DNA of 64,000 bases, taken from an uncultured Burkholderiaceae bacterium (lineage in GTDB: Bacteria > Pseudomonadota > Gammaproteobacteria > Burkholderiales > Burkholderiaceae). The stretch spans positions 1 to 64,000 of the forward strand of contig CALMPB010000328.1 of NCBI GenBank assembly GCA_937871985.1, written 5' to 3'. Under the pieces are notes generated by a model. The model had not been told where the DNA came from. It was given only the letters and a program-made list of their open reading frames with translations, and did not search any database. Position numbers and translations under genes: made by a program. Shown piece by piece: positions 47,223-57,235 of the stretch (within the stretch, counting starts at the first letter, position 1; each line of letters begins with the position of its first letter).

Positions 47223-48245
47223 ATGAGCATTGCCGTCGTTCCTTCGCCTCCACCAGAACCGTCGCATCGCGCGCTGGAACAGGCGGCCGAATGGTTCGCG
47301 GTCTTCGGCTCCGGCGAAGCCACGGACGCCGACCGCAAACACTGGGGAGCCTGGCTGGCGGAATCGGCTGAACACCAGAACGCATGGCGCTACGTCGAAC
47401 GTATCAGCCACCGCTTCGAGCCCATCAAGGCCAGCCCGGAAAAAAATACCGCCATCAATGCCTATCAGCAGGCGCGCACCGCACTGCAACGCCGCCGCCA
47501 GGCATTGCTGGGCCTGGGCGCCTTGGCCGGCACCGGCTTGTTCGGCTGGGCCATGTGGCGCCACACGGCACTGCCCGAGCTCACCCTGGCCTGGGCGGCC
47601 GACTACCGGACAGGCACCGGCGAAATACGCGACATCACCCTGTCCGACGGCTCGACCGTCTGGCTCAACACCGCCAGCGCCTTCAACCAGGACTACCGGC
47701 CGGATCAGCGCCGGCTGCATCTGGTCAGAGGCGAGATTCTCGTCGACACCGCAGCCGATCCGCTGGGCCGGCCCTTCTACGTCGAAACACCGCAAGGCCG
47801 CCTGCAAGCGCTGGGCACGCGGTTCACCGTGCGCCTGGACGCCCACGAAACCTTTGTGGCCGTCTACCAAGGCGCCGTCGCGGTCAGCACCGCTGCCGGC
47901 GCCGCGCGCACAGTCCAGGCAGGCCAGCAAACCCGCTTCACCCGCGACACCCTGGCCGCGCCGGAGGCTGCCGATCCGGCCCGCGAAGCCTGGACGCGCG
48001 GCCTGCTCGTTGCACGCGACACGCCGCTGGCCGACGTGGTGCGGGAGCTGCGGCGCTACTACCACGGCCACCTGGGCCTGGCGCCCGAATTGAACGACCT
48101 GCGCGTCTTCGGCGGCTACCCGATCGGCAATCCCGATCAGGCGCTGGCTTTGCTCGAATCCGCCCTGCCCATCCGCGTCAAACGCACTTTGCCGTGGTGG
48201 ACCAGCATCGAGCCCCGCGACGAAGCGGCAGCCGCCAATCGCTGA
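47223..48245 (+). CDS. FecR-type anti-sigma/sigma regulator
   Basis: A 340-residue inner-membrane regulator. Cytoplasmic N-terminal domain (residues 1-95; ALEQAAEWFAVFGSGEATDADR), one membrane helix near 97-115 (ALLGLGALAGTGLFGWAM), and the periplasmic FecR domain (GEIRDITLSDGSTVWLNTAS). It should receive the signal from the STN domain of the downstream receptor and control the sigma factor. It begins 28 bases after the sigma stop. Confidence 0.93.
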   Translation: MSIAVVPSPPPEPSHRALEQAAEWFAVFGSGEATDADRKHWGAWLAESAEHQNAWRYVERISHRFEPIKASPEKNTAINAYQQARTALQRRRQALLGLGALAGTGLFGWAMWRHTALPELTLAWAADYRTGTGEIRDITLSDGSTVWLNTASAFNQDYRPDQRRLHLVRGEILVDTAADPLGRPFYVETPQGRLQALGTRFTVRLDAHETFVAVYQGAVAVSTAAGAARTVQAGQQTRFTRDTLAAPEAADPAREAWTRGLLVARDTPLADVVRELRRYYHGHLGLAPELNDLRVFGGYPIGNPDQALALLESALPIRVKRTLPWWTSIEPRDEAAAANR

Positions 48246-48388
48246 TTTCAAAATTTTTTTCCGAAAGTACTTCCACATTTTGGCCGCTCGTTCGTATTAC
48301 GTGATGAAAGATCACCCATCGCCGTCCGACAGGCTTTGCGGTCTCGGTCTGTTTCATCAATCATTCAGCACGAGGAAGTACGTTCGCC

Positions 48389-50899
48389 ATGCATTGTCAG
48401 CCATTCCATGCCGCACCCGCGACAGCGGCCATCGTTCCCGTCAAATCCCGCCGACCGGCGGATAAAGAGCTTCGCTCTTCCCTATTCGCCGCAACCCTGC
48501 AACTGGCCATGGCCAGCGGATTGCTGGCCGCATGGCTGCCGGGGGCTCAGGCGCAGGCCACGGCGGGACAAGCGCGGCAGGTTTCCGCCATGCGCACCTA
48601 CAACATCCCCGCGGGACCGCTCGACGCGGCGCTGGCGCGCTTCGTCACGGAGTCCGGCGTGCCGCTGGGGGCAGCGCAGACGCTCGTCCAGGGCAGGCAA
48701 AGCCCTGGGGTGCAGGGCACTTTCAGCACGCAAGCCGCTCTTGATGCCTTGCTGGCCGGGACGGGGCTGGCGGCAACACACGAGGCCGGGGGAACCTATG
48801 TCCTGCGCGAACTTTCCAATGCAAACCAGGTGGCGACGCTGGCGTCTGTGACGGTACATGGAAACTCGGAAACGACGGAAGGAACCGGGGCTTACATCAC
48901 GGGCGTCACCTCGGCCGCGACCGGCTTGAAACTGTCCCCACGCGACACGCCGCAATCCGTGACCGTGGTAACTCGCCAGCGCATCGATGATCAGGGATTG
49001 CAGGATGTGGGCAATATCCTGCAAAACACGACGGGGATCGCCACACTGCAGCTCGACAGCGAACGCACGACGTTTTCTTCCAGAGGCTTCTACATCAACG
49101 ACCTCCAGTACGACGGCTTCTCCACCTATTACAAGAGCAATTATGCGGCCGGCGAATCGGAACTGGATTCGATCATCTATGACCGCATCGAGGTAGTGCG
49201 CGGCGCGACCGGCCTGCTTACGGGGGCGGGCGAGCCGTCCGCCTCGGTCAACCTGGTGCGCAAGCGCGCCGACAGCAAGACGTTCAAGGGCGAAGCCACG
49301 GTCAGCGCCGGGTCGTGGGACAACTATCGCGGCACGCTGGATCTGTCCACACCCATCACCGAGGACGGCCGCATCCGCGCCCGCCTGGTTGCCGCGCATG
49401 AAGACAAGAAAGCGTTTTTCGACCGCTACCAACGCAAGCGCAGCGTCTTCTACGGCACCATCGACGCCGACCTGACTTCGGCCACCACCTTGAGCCTGGG
49501 CGGCAGTTACCAGAAAAGCGATGCCAACGGCCTGACCTATGGCGGCGTGCCGCTCTGGTACAGCGACGGCGGCGCTACCCATTTCAATCGCTCGTTCACC
49601 GTGGCGCCAAAATGGAACTGGGAGGAGGTGGAGGTTCAAAACCTTTTCGCCAATCTCGAGCACCGCTTCAGCAACGGCTGGAATGCGAATTTGCGCCTGA
49701 TGCATAGCCGCAGCGATGTCGACAACACGCGATTGTTCGTCTGGGGGTTCCCCGACCAGGGAACCGGCCTGATCAACGATGAACCATCGAGAGTGCGGTT
49801 TCCCGGGTATCGAGAGCAAAACAGCATCGACGCCAGGGTCTCCGGCCCCATCACGCTGTTTGGCCGCAAGCACGAAGTCGTTCTGGGCCTGAACCGCACC
49901 GACCACAAGTACTCGTTCGACTGGATAGGCGCGAGCACGCCCTGGAACGGCCCCCTGAGCGTATACGATTTCGGCTCCGTGCCGGAACCCGAGTGGGACT
50001 ACGCGGGACAGGAGCTTTCCGAACGCAACCACACCAGGCAATCCGCCGCTTACGGTGCGTTGCGATTGTCCCTTGCCGACAATCTCACGCTGATTCTGGG
50101 AGGACGCTATACCCAATACTACCGGGAAGGTGCAGGCTGGGCGTCGTCCGCGCAATACGAATACCGCGACCACAAATTCGTTCCTTACGCAGGGGTGGTC
50201 TTCGACCTGACGCCGACCTATTCGCTCTACGCCAGCTACACCGACATTTTCAATTTCCAGGATGAGCGCGACCGCAACGGCAACTGGCTGGCGCCCGTTA
50301 CCGGCAAAGCCTACGAGGCCGGCATCAAGGGCGAATTTCTGGAAAACAAGCTGAACGCCTCGCTTGCCGTGTTCCGTATCGAGCAGGACAACCTGGCCCA
50401 GCAGGACGTCGGCCATTTCGTGCCGGGCACGACGACATCGGCCTACTATGCCGCGGAAGGTGCGACTTCGCGCGGGGTCGAATTCGAGCTGTCCGGCGAG
50501 GCGGCACGCGGCTGGCAGGTTTTCTTCGGCGCCACCCAGTTCGCCGCCCGGGATGCTTCGGGCAAGGACGTCAATACAGAGCTGCCGCGAACGCTGCTGC
50601 GCTTGTTCACCACGTATCAACTGCCGGGCGCCTGGAACAAGTTGACGGTCGGCGGCGGCGTGAACTGGCAAAGCCGCGTCTACTACGATGGCGTCGGCCC
50701 CAATGGGGAGCGCCAGGAACAAAGCGCCTACGCCGTCGCCAACCTGATGGCGCGCTACCAGTTCACTCCGCAATTGTCCGCTCAACTGAATGTGAACAAT
50801 GTGTTCGACAAAAAATACCAGCGCGCCGTGAACTGGTACGGCCAAGGCATATGGGGAACACCGGCGGAGGTGATGCTTACGGTTCGCTATAAATTCTGA
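48389..50899 (+). CDS. TonB-dependent siderophore receptor with STN signalling domain
   Basis: An 836-residue receptor of the FpvA/FhuE class. Signal peptide to about residue 56, then the STN domain (YNIPAGPLDAALARFVTESGV to about 135) that contacts FecR. The plug domain follows (SPRDTPQSVTVVTRQRI) and the barrel ends VRYKF. AGGAAG lies 11 bases before ATG at 48389. The STN domain and genetic order imply autoinduction by the bound ferric siderophore. It ends one base before the stop of the convergent EamA gene. Confidence 0.95.
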   Translation: MHCQPFHAAPATAAIVPVKSRRPADKELRSSLFAATLQLAMASGLLAAWLPGAQAQATAGQARQVSAMRTYNIPAGPLDAALARFVTESGVPLGAAQTLVQGRQSPGVQGTFSTQAALDALLAGTGLAATHEAGGTYVLRELSNANQVATLASVTVHGNSETTEGTGAYITGVTSAATGLKLSPRDTPQSVTVVTRQRIDDQGLQDVGNILQNTTGIATLQLDSERTTFSSRGFYINDLQYDGFSTYYKSNYAAGESELDSIIYDRIEVVRGATGLLTGAGEPSASVNLVRKRADSKTFKGEATVSAGSWDNYRGTLDLSTPITEDGRIRARLVAAHEDKKAFFDRYQRKRSVFYGTIDADLTSATTLSLGGSYQKSDANGLTYGGVPLWYSDGGATHFNRSFTVAPKWNWEEVEVQNLFANLEHRFSNGWNANLRLMHSRSDVDNTRLFVWGFPDQGTGLINDEPSRVRFPGYREQNSIDARVSGPITLFGRKHEVVLGLNRTDHKYSFDWIGASTPWNGPLSVYDFGSVPEPEWDYAGQELSERNHTRQSAAYGALRLSLADNLTLILGGRYTQYYREGAGWASSAQYEYRDHKFVPYAGVVFDLTPTYSLYASYTDIFNFQDERDRNGNWLAPVTGKAYEAGIKGEFLENKLNASLAVFRIEQDNLAQQDVGHFVPGTTTSAYYAAEGATSRGVEFELSGEAARGWQVFFGATQFAARDASGKDVNTELPRTLLRLFTTYQLPGAWNKLTVGGGVNWQSRVYYDGVGPNGERQEQSAYAVANLMARYQFTPQLSAQLNVNNVFDKKYQRAVNWYGQGIWGTPAEVMLTVRYKF

Positions 50900-50900
50900 C

Positions 50901-51776
50901 TCAGGGCCGGCGCCGGCTGCTTGCCCATTGCACCAGCAGAATGCTCGCCAGCACCGCCACCAGCCCAACCATGGACAGCCCCTTGATGCTTTGACCAAGC
51001 AGCACCCAGCCCAGCACCACCGCCGTTACGGGGCTGAGCAGATTCAGCGACGACACTGCCACCGGCGACAGGCGGGCTACGCCCCGGAACCACAGGAAAT
51101 AGGCCAGCAAAGCCCCGCCCAGCGAAAGATAGGCGTAGCCCGAGGCCTGGAGCATCGTCACCGACCGCAGCGGCGGATCGAACAGCAAGGCGAAGGGCGC
51201 GATCATGAGGCCGGCGATGAACAACTGCCACCCCGTAAAGGCAAGCATGGGCAGGCTGGTGCTCCAGCGGCGCGTCAGGTAGGTGCCGAAGGACATGCTC
51301 AACGCGCCCGCCGCGGCGGCGGCCACGCCGATGGGATCCCACACCGAGCCGGGCGACAGCAGCAACGCGCCCATGCCCGCCACCCCCATTATTGCCGCCC
51401 AAAGCGCCAGCCGCGCCGGTTCTATGCGGTCGGCCGCCCACACTATGCCCATGATCAGCAAGGGCTGGATCGCCCCCACCACCGAAGCCAGGCCGCCCGG
51501 CAGGCGGTACGCCGCCACGAACAGCATGGCCTGGAAGAACCCCAGGTTCAGGGCGGCCAGGACCAGCATGCGGCCCCATTCCCTGCGGGGCGGGTACCGG
51601 CGGGTATACAGGATGAGGACGAGGCCGGCGGGCACGATGCGCAGCACGGCGGCGGTGAATGGGCGTCCGGGAGGCAGGATTTCGGTGGTGACGATATACG
51701 TCGTACCCCACAGTATCGGGCCTATCGAAGTGATGAGCGCGTCCCACCAAAGTGAGCTCTGCCGCGACGAAGACAT
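50901..51776 (-). CDS. EamA/DMT-family transporter
   Basis: A 291-residue protein with ten predicted helices in two EamA repeats (about 12-140 and 150-285). The opening SIGPILWGTTYIVTTEILPP is typical of the YdcZ/RhaT-type group. Substrate is unknown; amino-acid or metabolite efflux is common. It is convergent with the STN receptor gene, with one base between the stops. Confidence 0.9.
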   Translation of the reverse strand: MSSSRQSSLWWDALITSIGPILWGTTYIVTTEILPPGRPFTAAVLRIVPAGLVLILYTRRYPPRREWGRMLVLAALNLGFFQAMLFVAAYRLPGGLASVVGAIQPLLIMGIVWAADRIEPARLALWAAIMGVAGMGALLLSPGSVWDPIGVAAAAAGALSMSFGTYLTRRWSTSLPMLAFTGWQLFIAGLMIAPFALLFDPPLRSVTMLQASGYAYLSLGGALLAYFLWFRGVARLSPVAVSSLNLLSPVTAVVLGWVLLGQSIKGLSMVGLVAVLASILLVQWASSRRRP

Positions 51777-51861
51777 GTATTTACCTTGAAAGCGAATTCC
51801 AGATGATGGAAATATGTATCGAGCGGACGGCCCAGTCCGGACTGTTTCTGCCGCCCCACTC

Positions 51862-52749
51862 CTAAATCCAGGCCAGCGTCGCCCAGACGACCAGCGGTAT
51901 CGTCAGCACCGAGAGCAGGTTCCCCAGCAGCACGACATTGGCGACGGTTCTGGGCTCTACGTTATATTGCTCGCACAATAAATAGTTGAGCACCGCCGGC
52001 GGCAGCATGGCCGACAGCACGACCAGGCGCGACCATTCCGGCGTCAGCGGCAGCAGCCACAAGACCAGCGGCAGGGTCACGGCGGCGACCAGCAAATACA
52101 GCACATTGATGCGCAAAGCCGGCCACACCCCGGAGATGCGGTCGCGCGACATGCGCACGCCCAGACTGAACAACATGAGGGGAATGGCGATCTGCCCCGC
52201 CAGGTCGGCCGTGGTGCGAACGAACGGCGGCAGGTAATCCCGGTAAGGCGCGACCAACAGGCCCAGCACGGCAGCCCATACATTGGGATTGCGCAGCCAC
52301 AGCCAACGGCTGCTGCGGCGCGACAGCAGGAACAGTCCCAGCGAAAACTGCAGCACGTTCGACAGGACGAACAGTACGATGATGGCGCCCAGCTGGTTCT
52401 TGCCATAGGCCAGCATCATGAGGGGAATCCCCACGTTGCCGGTATTGCGGAACATGCCGGGCACCGTCAAGGCCGCGCGCGGCATCTTGCAAAGCGGGCT
52501 GAGCAAGCCCAGCAGCAGGCCCGGAACCACGATGATCAGCACGCCCGCCACGGCCAATGGCCAGCTCTGGAGCAGATCGACCGGATATTCGATCATGACC
52601 GACAGCACCAGGGCCGGGCAGAACACCATGACATTGGCATGGTTCACAAAGCTCATGTCGGGCTCGTAGCCCTGCCGGCGGCCAAACAGGAACCCAATGC
52701 CCGCCATGGCGACGACGGGCAGAACAATGTTCAAGAGGGTAAGCAGCAT
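51862..52749 (-). CDS. AEC-family (auxin efflux carrier-like) transporter
   Basis: A 295-residue membrane protein with about ten helices. NHANVMVFCPALVLSVM and FRNTGNVGIPLMMLAYG are the typical AEC motifs with the conserved Asn-Pro region. In bacteria relatives move malonate, malate or amino-acid-like compounds. ATG at 52749 replaces a longer open frame whose first 30 codons are hydrophilic. The 262 bases between it and the protease start should hold two divergent promoters. Confidence 0.88.
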   Translation of the reverse strand: MLLTLLNIVLPVVAMAGIGFLFGRRQGYEPDMSFVNHANVMVFCPALVLSVMIEYPVDLLQSWPLAVAGVLIIVVPGLLLGLLSPLCKMPRAALTVPGMFRNTGNVGIPLMMLAYGKNQLGAIIVLFVLSNVLQFSLGLFLLSRRSSRWLWLRNPNVWAAVLGLLVAPYRDYLPPFVRTTADLAGQIAIPLMLFSLGVRMSRDRISGVWPALRINVLYLLVAAVTLPLVLWLLPLTPEWSRLVVLSAMLPPAVLNYLLCEQYNVEPRTVANVVLLGNLLSVLTIPLVVWATLAWI

Positions 52750-53011
52750 GGCACGGGCATTCGTTTCGAAAAGGCGAAGCGAAAAGTGTACAGCAGAGGC
52801 TTTTTGAAAGCCTGGGCGAGCATCCACCCTGCCGTTCACGCATCACAGGCGGAACAACACCATTAATTCCATTTATTTCTTATTGATTTAAATTGTTTCA
52901 CGTATAATTCTGGCGGAAATAAGCGCCGGAAACCTTTCGCCGGAATCCCATGCAACCAGACCTTCCATGAAAGTGCCTGTCATGGAACGACCTATCAGAC
53001 ACCGACGACTC

Positions 53012-54994
53012 ATGAATATAAAAAAACTGCGTTTTTGCCTGCTGCCCCTGATCGCTTCGGTCCTGGCCGCGTGCGACAGCGGATCCGGCGGCCAGCCCAA
53101 CCTGGTCTGCGCGGAAACGGGCGCCTACGCCTGCCAGACGGGGGAAACCGAACCTCTGTACACCTTCCAGTGGGCGCTGAACTATGCGGCCAGCTACTTC
53201 AAGGACTTCCCGGATGTTTTCGGCGGGGGTCTGGATCTGAACGTGGAACCGGTGCACCGGATGGGCATAAAGGGCCAGGGAATCAATGTCCTGGTGCTGG
53301 ATACGGGAACCGACCTGCACAATGAAGACCTCGCGCCCAATGCCGACTACAGCATGTCGTGGAATTTCGTGACGCAGCAGGACGACCCATATCCGGACTT
53401 GAACGCCAACAGCCCGGCCCACGGCACGGTCGTCGCCGGCATCATCGCCGCGGCCCAGAACGGCAAGGGGGTCATGGGCATTGCCCCACGGGCCACGATA
53501 GGCGGCGCGAACTACCTTAGCGGCCAAAGCCAGGTGTTTGCCGCCTATGGCGGAGCCCCATGGTCCAGCAAGGCGGACGTCTTCAATGCGTCCTTCGGCG
53601 GCGACACCGCCGCAACGTCCTACGAATCCGACATCGACAACGACACCACGACCGCGCTCAGGGGCATCAAGAACCTGCGCCAAGGCAAAGGCGCCATCTT
53701 CGTCAAGGCGGCCGGCAATTCCTTCAATCCGGGCCTGTGCGGCTGGCAGGCCGCCTATTTCGACTGCACCAACCCGGCCAACGACGTCTCGGTGCTGGAG
53801 TCCAACGTCATCACCGTCGCCGCGCTGAATGCCAAGGGATCGGCCAGCAGCTACAGCAGCGCGGGATCGGTGGTCTGGGTGACCGGCCTGGGCGGAGAGT
53901 ACGGCGGCGCGGGCAACTACGGCGAGGGCAGCGAGAACGGCGATGGCCCCACCATCTTCAGCACGGACCTGCGCGGCTGCATCTACGGATTCAGCTACAC
54001 GGGCGCGGAAACGCCCTTCCAGCGCGGGCAAACCGTGCGCAACGGCCGGCCCGATAATCCCGATTGCGACTACACCTACATGAACGGCACCTCGGCGGCC
54101 ACTCCCACCATCGCCGGCGTCGTTGCGCTGGTGCTCGATGCCAATCCAGAACTGACGTGGCGGGACGTGCGCGATATTCTGCGGATGTCGGCACGCAAGG
54201 TGGATGCCGACTATATCCACCACATTCCCAGAAAAGGCGACAAGCCCTATGGCGCGCTGGAGGATCTTGCCACCAACCAACCCACCAGCCAACTGGGCAG
54301 CGCCGCCGACATCCGGGACGGCTCCACGGCATTTCCCATGGATCTGGGCTGGCAGAAGAACGCCGCCGGGTATGAGTATTCGAACTGGTACGGTTTTGGC
54401 GTGCCGGATACCGAAAAAGCCGTGGAGCTGGCGCGGCAATACAAGAACGACCCGAGCCTGAGCCGGGCCCAGGATGTTCAAATACCCAATTTCAGCGAAG
54501 TGGCCTATTGGCAACTGAATCCCTTGACGGGCACGGAATCGTCGGACCATGCCGGCGTGCAGATTCGCCTGGGAGAGTTTCCTTACCAGCGCATCACGTC
54601 CCTGGGCACGTTCAAGGCCGATGCGCAAACCGTGGACCAACTGCAGGTTCGGCTGTCGGGCGAAGACGTTTGCCTGGGCTCGCTGGGCATCGCTGCGAAA
54701 TCGCCGTCGGGTACGGTTTCCTTGCTGAAGCTGCCCAACGACCACTTCAAGGCGAACGGAATCAACAGATTCCATGCCTACACGCTGGGAAGCTTCGCGT
54801 TCTATGGCGAGCAGGCCAAGGGCGACTGGGAGCTGTTCGCCATTGCCTCCAACCCCGACACGCAGATCGAAGTGATCGAAATCATCGATAATCAGCGTCG
54901 TATCCGCCTCTCGACCGTCTGCCCATCCACGGACGGCAGTGGCGGGCCCATCGACTTCAAGCTGCTTACCGAAGCACGAATCATTGCACAATAA
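53012..54994 (+). CDS. Kexin-like S8 serine protease, lipoprotein, with P-domain
   Basis: A 660-residue secreted protease. The N-terminus is a lipoprotein signal with lipobox LAAC (Cys21). The subtilisin catalytic triad is Asp97 (VLVLDTGT), His137 (PAHGTVVAG) and Ser361 (NGTSAATP), with oxyanion Asn near 236 (KAAGNS). The C-terminal part (about 490-640; LGTFKADAQTVDQLQVRLSG) looks like the beta-sandwich P-domain of proprotein convertases. No classical N-terminal I9 propeptide is visible between lipobox and catalytic domain. ATG at 53012 puts the lipobox at normal distance; ATGs at 52967 and 52982 are alternatives. Partner candidate is encoded 29 bases downstream. Confidence 0.88.
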   Translation: MNIKKLRFCLLPLIASVLAACDSGSGGQPNLVCAETGAYACQTGETEPLYTFQWALNYAASYFKDFPDVFGGGLDLNVEPVHRMGIKGQGINVLVLDTGTDLHNEDLAPNADYSMSWNFVTQQDDPYPDLNANSPAHGTVVAGIIAAAQNGKGVMGIAPRATIGGANYLSGQSQVFAAYGGAPWSSKADVFNASFGGDTAATSYESDIDNDTTTALRGIKNLRQGKGAIFVKAAGNSFNPGLCGWQAAYFDCTNPANDVSVLESNVITVAALNAKGSASSYSSAGSVVWVTGLGGEYGGAGNYGEGSENGDGPTIFSTDLRGCIYGFSYTGAETPFQRGQTVRNGRPDNPDCDYTYMNGTSAATPTIAGVVALVLDANPELTWRDVRDILRMSARKVDADYIHHIPRKGDKPYGALEDLATNQPTSQLGSAADIRDGSTAFPMDLGWQKNAAGYEYSNWYGFGVPDTEKAVELARQYKNDPSLSRAQDVQIPNFSEVAYWQLNPLTGTESSDHAGVQIRLGEFPYQRITSLGTFKADAQTVDQLQVRLSGEDVCLGSLGIAAKSPSGTVSLLKLPNDHFKANGINRFHAYTLGSFAFYGEQAKGDWELFAIASNPDTQIEVIEIIDNQRRIRLSTVCPSTDGSGGPIDFKLLTEARIIAQ

Positions 54995-55023
54995 ACCGTG
55001 CCATCGTTTTCCAGGATCATCCC

Positions 55024-55485
55024 ATGACAAAAAGCTTTCGACATGTTCTCGGACTTCTTGGCATCTCGCTGGCGCTGGCCAGCCATGCCGCTCTCGCGCT
55101 GACCACGGGGCAAAAGCTGTCCGACGCGCAAATCGCGCAACTGGGCGAGCTGCAGGTGTATGACATCGGCGGCACCCAGCTCAGAGTCATCCCGTCGCAA
55201 CAATCCGGCCAGCAGGAAACCTTGCTGATCAATGCCCAAGGCATCGTGGGCAGCAGCCGCAACGAAGTCGCTGTTTCGCAAGCGTCGGAGGAAAGCATTC
55301 GGGCCCAACTGCAACAACTGCAGCCCCAGCCGGCCTCGGTGCAGCACTACGAGCCGACAGGCATTACCGTCTTGCGATATGCCGACTTCGGGCAGGCCGT
55401 CGAAGGCTTGCGCGCGCTGAAATCGGCGCTGCCCCGCGCCAAGGTGCGGCTGGGGGTGCAATTCAGCACGCCTCTTCCCAACTAG
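55024..55485 (+). CDS. Secreted protein following the S8 protease; putative external chaperone
   Basis: A 153-residue protein with a Sec signal peptide (residues 1-26, ending HAALA). The mature part is small and without cysteines, with a C-terminal region (GITVLRYADFGQAVEGLRALKSALPRAKVRLGVQF in part) that looks like a propeptide-type alpha/beta fold. The kexin-like protease ASP of Aeromonas sobria needs a ~152-residue protein, ORF2, encoded immediately downstream as a chaperone. Position, size and signal peptide here match that pattern. Sequence similarity to ORF2 was not tested; the role is inference. Confidence 0.65.
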   Translation: MTKSFRHVLGLLGISLALASHAALALTTGQKLSDAQIAQLGELQVYDIGGTQLRVIPSQQSGQQETLLINAQGIVGSSRNEVAVSQASEESIRAQLQQLQPQPASVQHYEPTGITVLRYADFGQAVEGLRALKSALPRAKVRLGVQFSTPLPN

Positions 55486-55497
55486 AAGCTGGCAGGC

Positions 55498-56745
55498 TCA
55501 GTCCGTTTCGATATGCATCGCGCGGCTGGCCAGCAGCCCCGACCAAATGGCGCCGCCGATCAACAGGCAGAAAAACACGGCCACGGCATTCCAATTGCCC
55601 GTATGGTCGTGCAGAAAGCCGACGACCAGAGGCGCCATGGCGGCCAGCGAGTAGCCCACCCCTTGCGCCATTCCGGATAAAGACGCCGCAATCTGCGGAT
55701 TAGGCGAACGCAGCACCAGCAAAGCCATTGCAATGCTGAACATGCCGCCAAACCCCAGGCCGAAAATGGTCGACCATACGTATACGGCCGAAATATTCCC
55801 GTACAGCATGCCCATCAGGCCAACCAGGACAAGCAGCATCATCGCCAGGGTGGCGAGGCGCTGATCGCGCCCCCGGGTAGCCAGCCACGGGCCGCCCAGC
55901 GACGTGGAAAGCTGCACCGTCATCAGCGACGCCAGCACGAACCCGGCCTTCACCGGCGTCAGCCCGCGATCGATGAGAATGAGCGGCAGCCAGCCGAATA
56001 TGCAATACGCAATGGCGCCCTGCGCCCCCATGAACAAGGTAACCTGCCAGGCCAGCCAGTTGCCGCGCAATCTGGGCGCTGCCGCGTGGGCGCGGCCTTG
56101 CGGATGCTCGCCCGAACCCGCCTGCGGCCACCAGACCACGATGGCGACAATGGCCGGAACCAGCCAGAACGCCAGCGCCCAGCGCCAGTCGCTGCCCGGT
56201 AGCTGCTCCAGCGGCACCGTCACGCCGGCGGCAATGGCCGCGCCCAGCGCCAGCGCCGTGGTGTAGACGCCCATCATCATTCCCGCCTGTTGCGGGAAAT
56301 GCCGTTTGATGATGCTGGGCAGCAGCACCATGACGACGCTGATGCTGAAGCCCACCACCAGCGTTCCGGCAAACAGCCCGAACACGCCCAGGGTGCTGCG
56401 CAGGCCAATACCCAGAACCAGCGCCAGCAGGTTCAGCAGCAAGAGGCGCTCGGCCGATTGAAAGCGCAGCAGACTGGGAGCCAAAGGCGCAAAAGCGCCA
56501 AAGCAAAGAATCGGCAAGGTCAGCAAGGTTCCCAGGGCCAGCGCGGACAAGCCCAGGCCGGTGCGCAGCGAATCGATCAATGGCCCCACGCTGATCAGCG
56601 CAGGCCGCAGATTCATGCCCACGAACACAATCGCAAATATCAGCATCAGCTTCGATGCCGCCACGGGCTTACGGAGGGAAGAATCGTGCGAAGAAGGCGA
56701 TGACCGGGCGTCGAGCGGCTGCGGTTCGGATGAGTTTGTCTGCAT
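55498..56745 (-). CDS. CynX/NimT-family MFS transporter
   Basis: A 415-residue, 12-helix transporter. NLRPALISVGPLIDSLRTGLGLS is the hallmark of the cyanate/nitroimidazole (CynX/NimT) family. A hydrophilic N-terminal stretch of about 30 residues precedes the first helix. It is convergent with the protease-chaperone pair, 12 bases apart. A spacer of 117 bases separates its start from the next gene's stop. Substrate unknown. Confidence 0.9.
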   Translation of the reverse strand: MQTNSSEPQPLDARSSPSSHDSSLRKPVAASKLMLIFAIVFVGMNLRPALISVGPLIDSLRTGLGLSALALGTLLTLPILCFGAFAPLAPSLLRFQSAERLLLLNLLALVLGIGLRSTLGVFGLFAGTLVVGFSISVVMVLLPSIIKRHFPQQAGMMMGVYTTALALGAAIAAGVTVPLEQLPGSDWRWALAFWLVPAIVAIVVWWPQAGSGEHPQGRAHAAAPRLRGNWLAWQVTLFMGAQGAIAYCIFGWLPLILIDRGLTPVKAGFVLASLMTVQLSTSLGGPWLATRGRDQRLATLAMMLLVLVGLMGMLYGNISAVYVWSTIFGLGFGGMFSIAMALLVLRSPNPQIAASLSGMAQGVGYSLAAMAPLVVGFLHDHTGNWNAVAVFFCLLIGGAIWSGLLASRAMHIETD

Positions 56746-56862
56746 GTAGTTATTGAGTGCCTGCTAAACAGCGTGGGGATCCATAGCCGCAGTGTGCCAT
56801 AAATCCTCTCGTACGGCCCCGCCCTGTCAACAAGGGCCGGGCTGGCGCCAGGATGGCAGGCA

Positions 56863-57234
56863 TCAGGATCCCGGAGCGGTCTGCATGTTTTGCAGGAGAT
56901 CGATAATGTCGGCCCTCAACCGGCCCAGCAACGGCGCCGGCAAGACTTGCGAAGCGTCAAGGGCGCGCAGCCAGCCGACCAGCCCCCCATCGGCGGGATC
57001 GGCGATGCGCCGGCTGACCGCGTCGTGCAGCGCCGTGGCGCCTTCGCCTTGGTATTTGTCGGCCAGATAATCCAGCATGTCCGCTTCAAGGACCTTGGGG
57101 TTCATGGAAAACATGCCGCCGCCGCAGCACCGGCACGACATGCCGTGCTGCATGGTCTTGCCCGCCGCGCTCCATAGCGTCAGGATGAGCCGGTCGGGAT
57201 TTTCCAGGCCGGGCGATTCGGGCGGGCTCGCCAT
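56863..57234 (-). CDS. Unknown 123-residue protein with a CxCC motif
   Basis: ATG at 57234 lies one base after the IclR stop (57236), so it is probably translated from the same mRNA. The mature sequence is soluble. Residues about 32-38 read GMSCRCCGGGM; the rest is helical (EADMLDYLADKYQGEG and RLRADIIDLLQNM). The Cys cluster could bind metal. The frame is open far upstream within iclR, but that part is a shadow. I do not recognise the family; its place suggests an accessory role in the hydantoinase cluster. Confidence 0.65.
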   Translation of the reverse strand: MASPPESPGLENPDRLILTLWSAAGKTMQHGMSCRCCGGGMFSMNPKVLEADMLDYLADKYQGEGATALHDAVSRRIADPADGGLVGWLRALDASQVLPAPLLGRLRADIIDLLQNMQTAPGS

Positions 57235-57235
57235 G

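Noticed and set aside
48482..50998. 838-residue antisense frame over the STN receptor
   Set aside because: Mirror of the receptor gene with no domain content and biased composition.
52898..55030. 710-residue antisense frame over the S8 protease
   Set aside because: Shadow; the plus strand has signal peptide, catalytic triad and P-domain.
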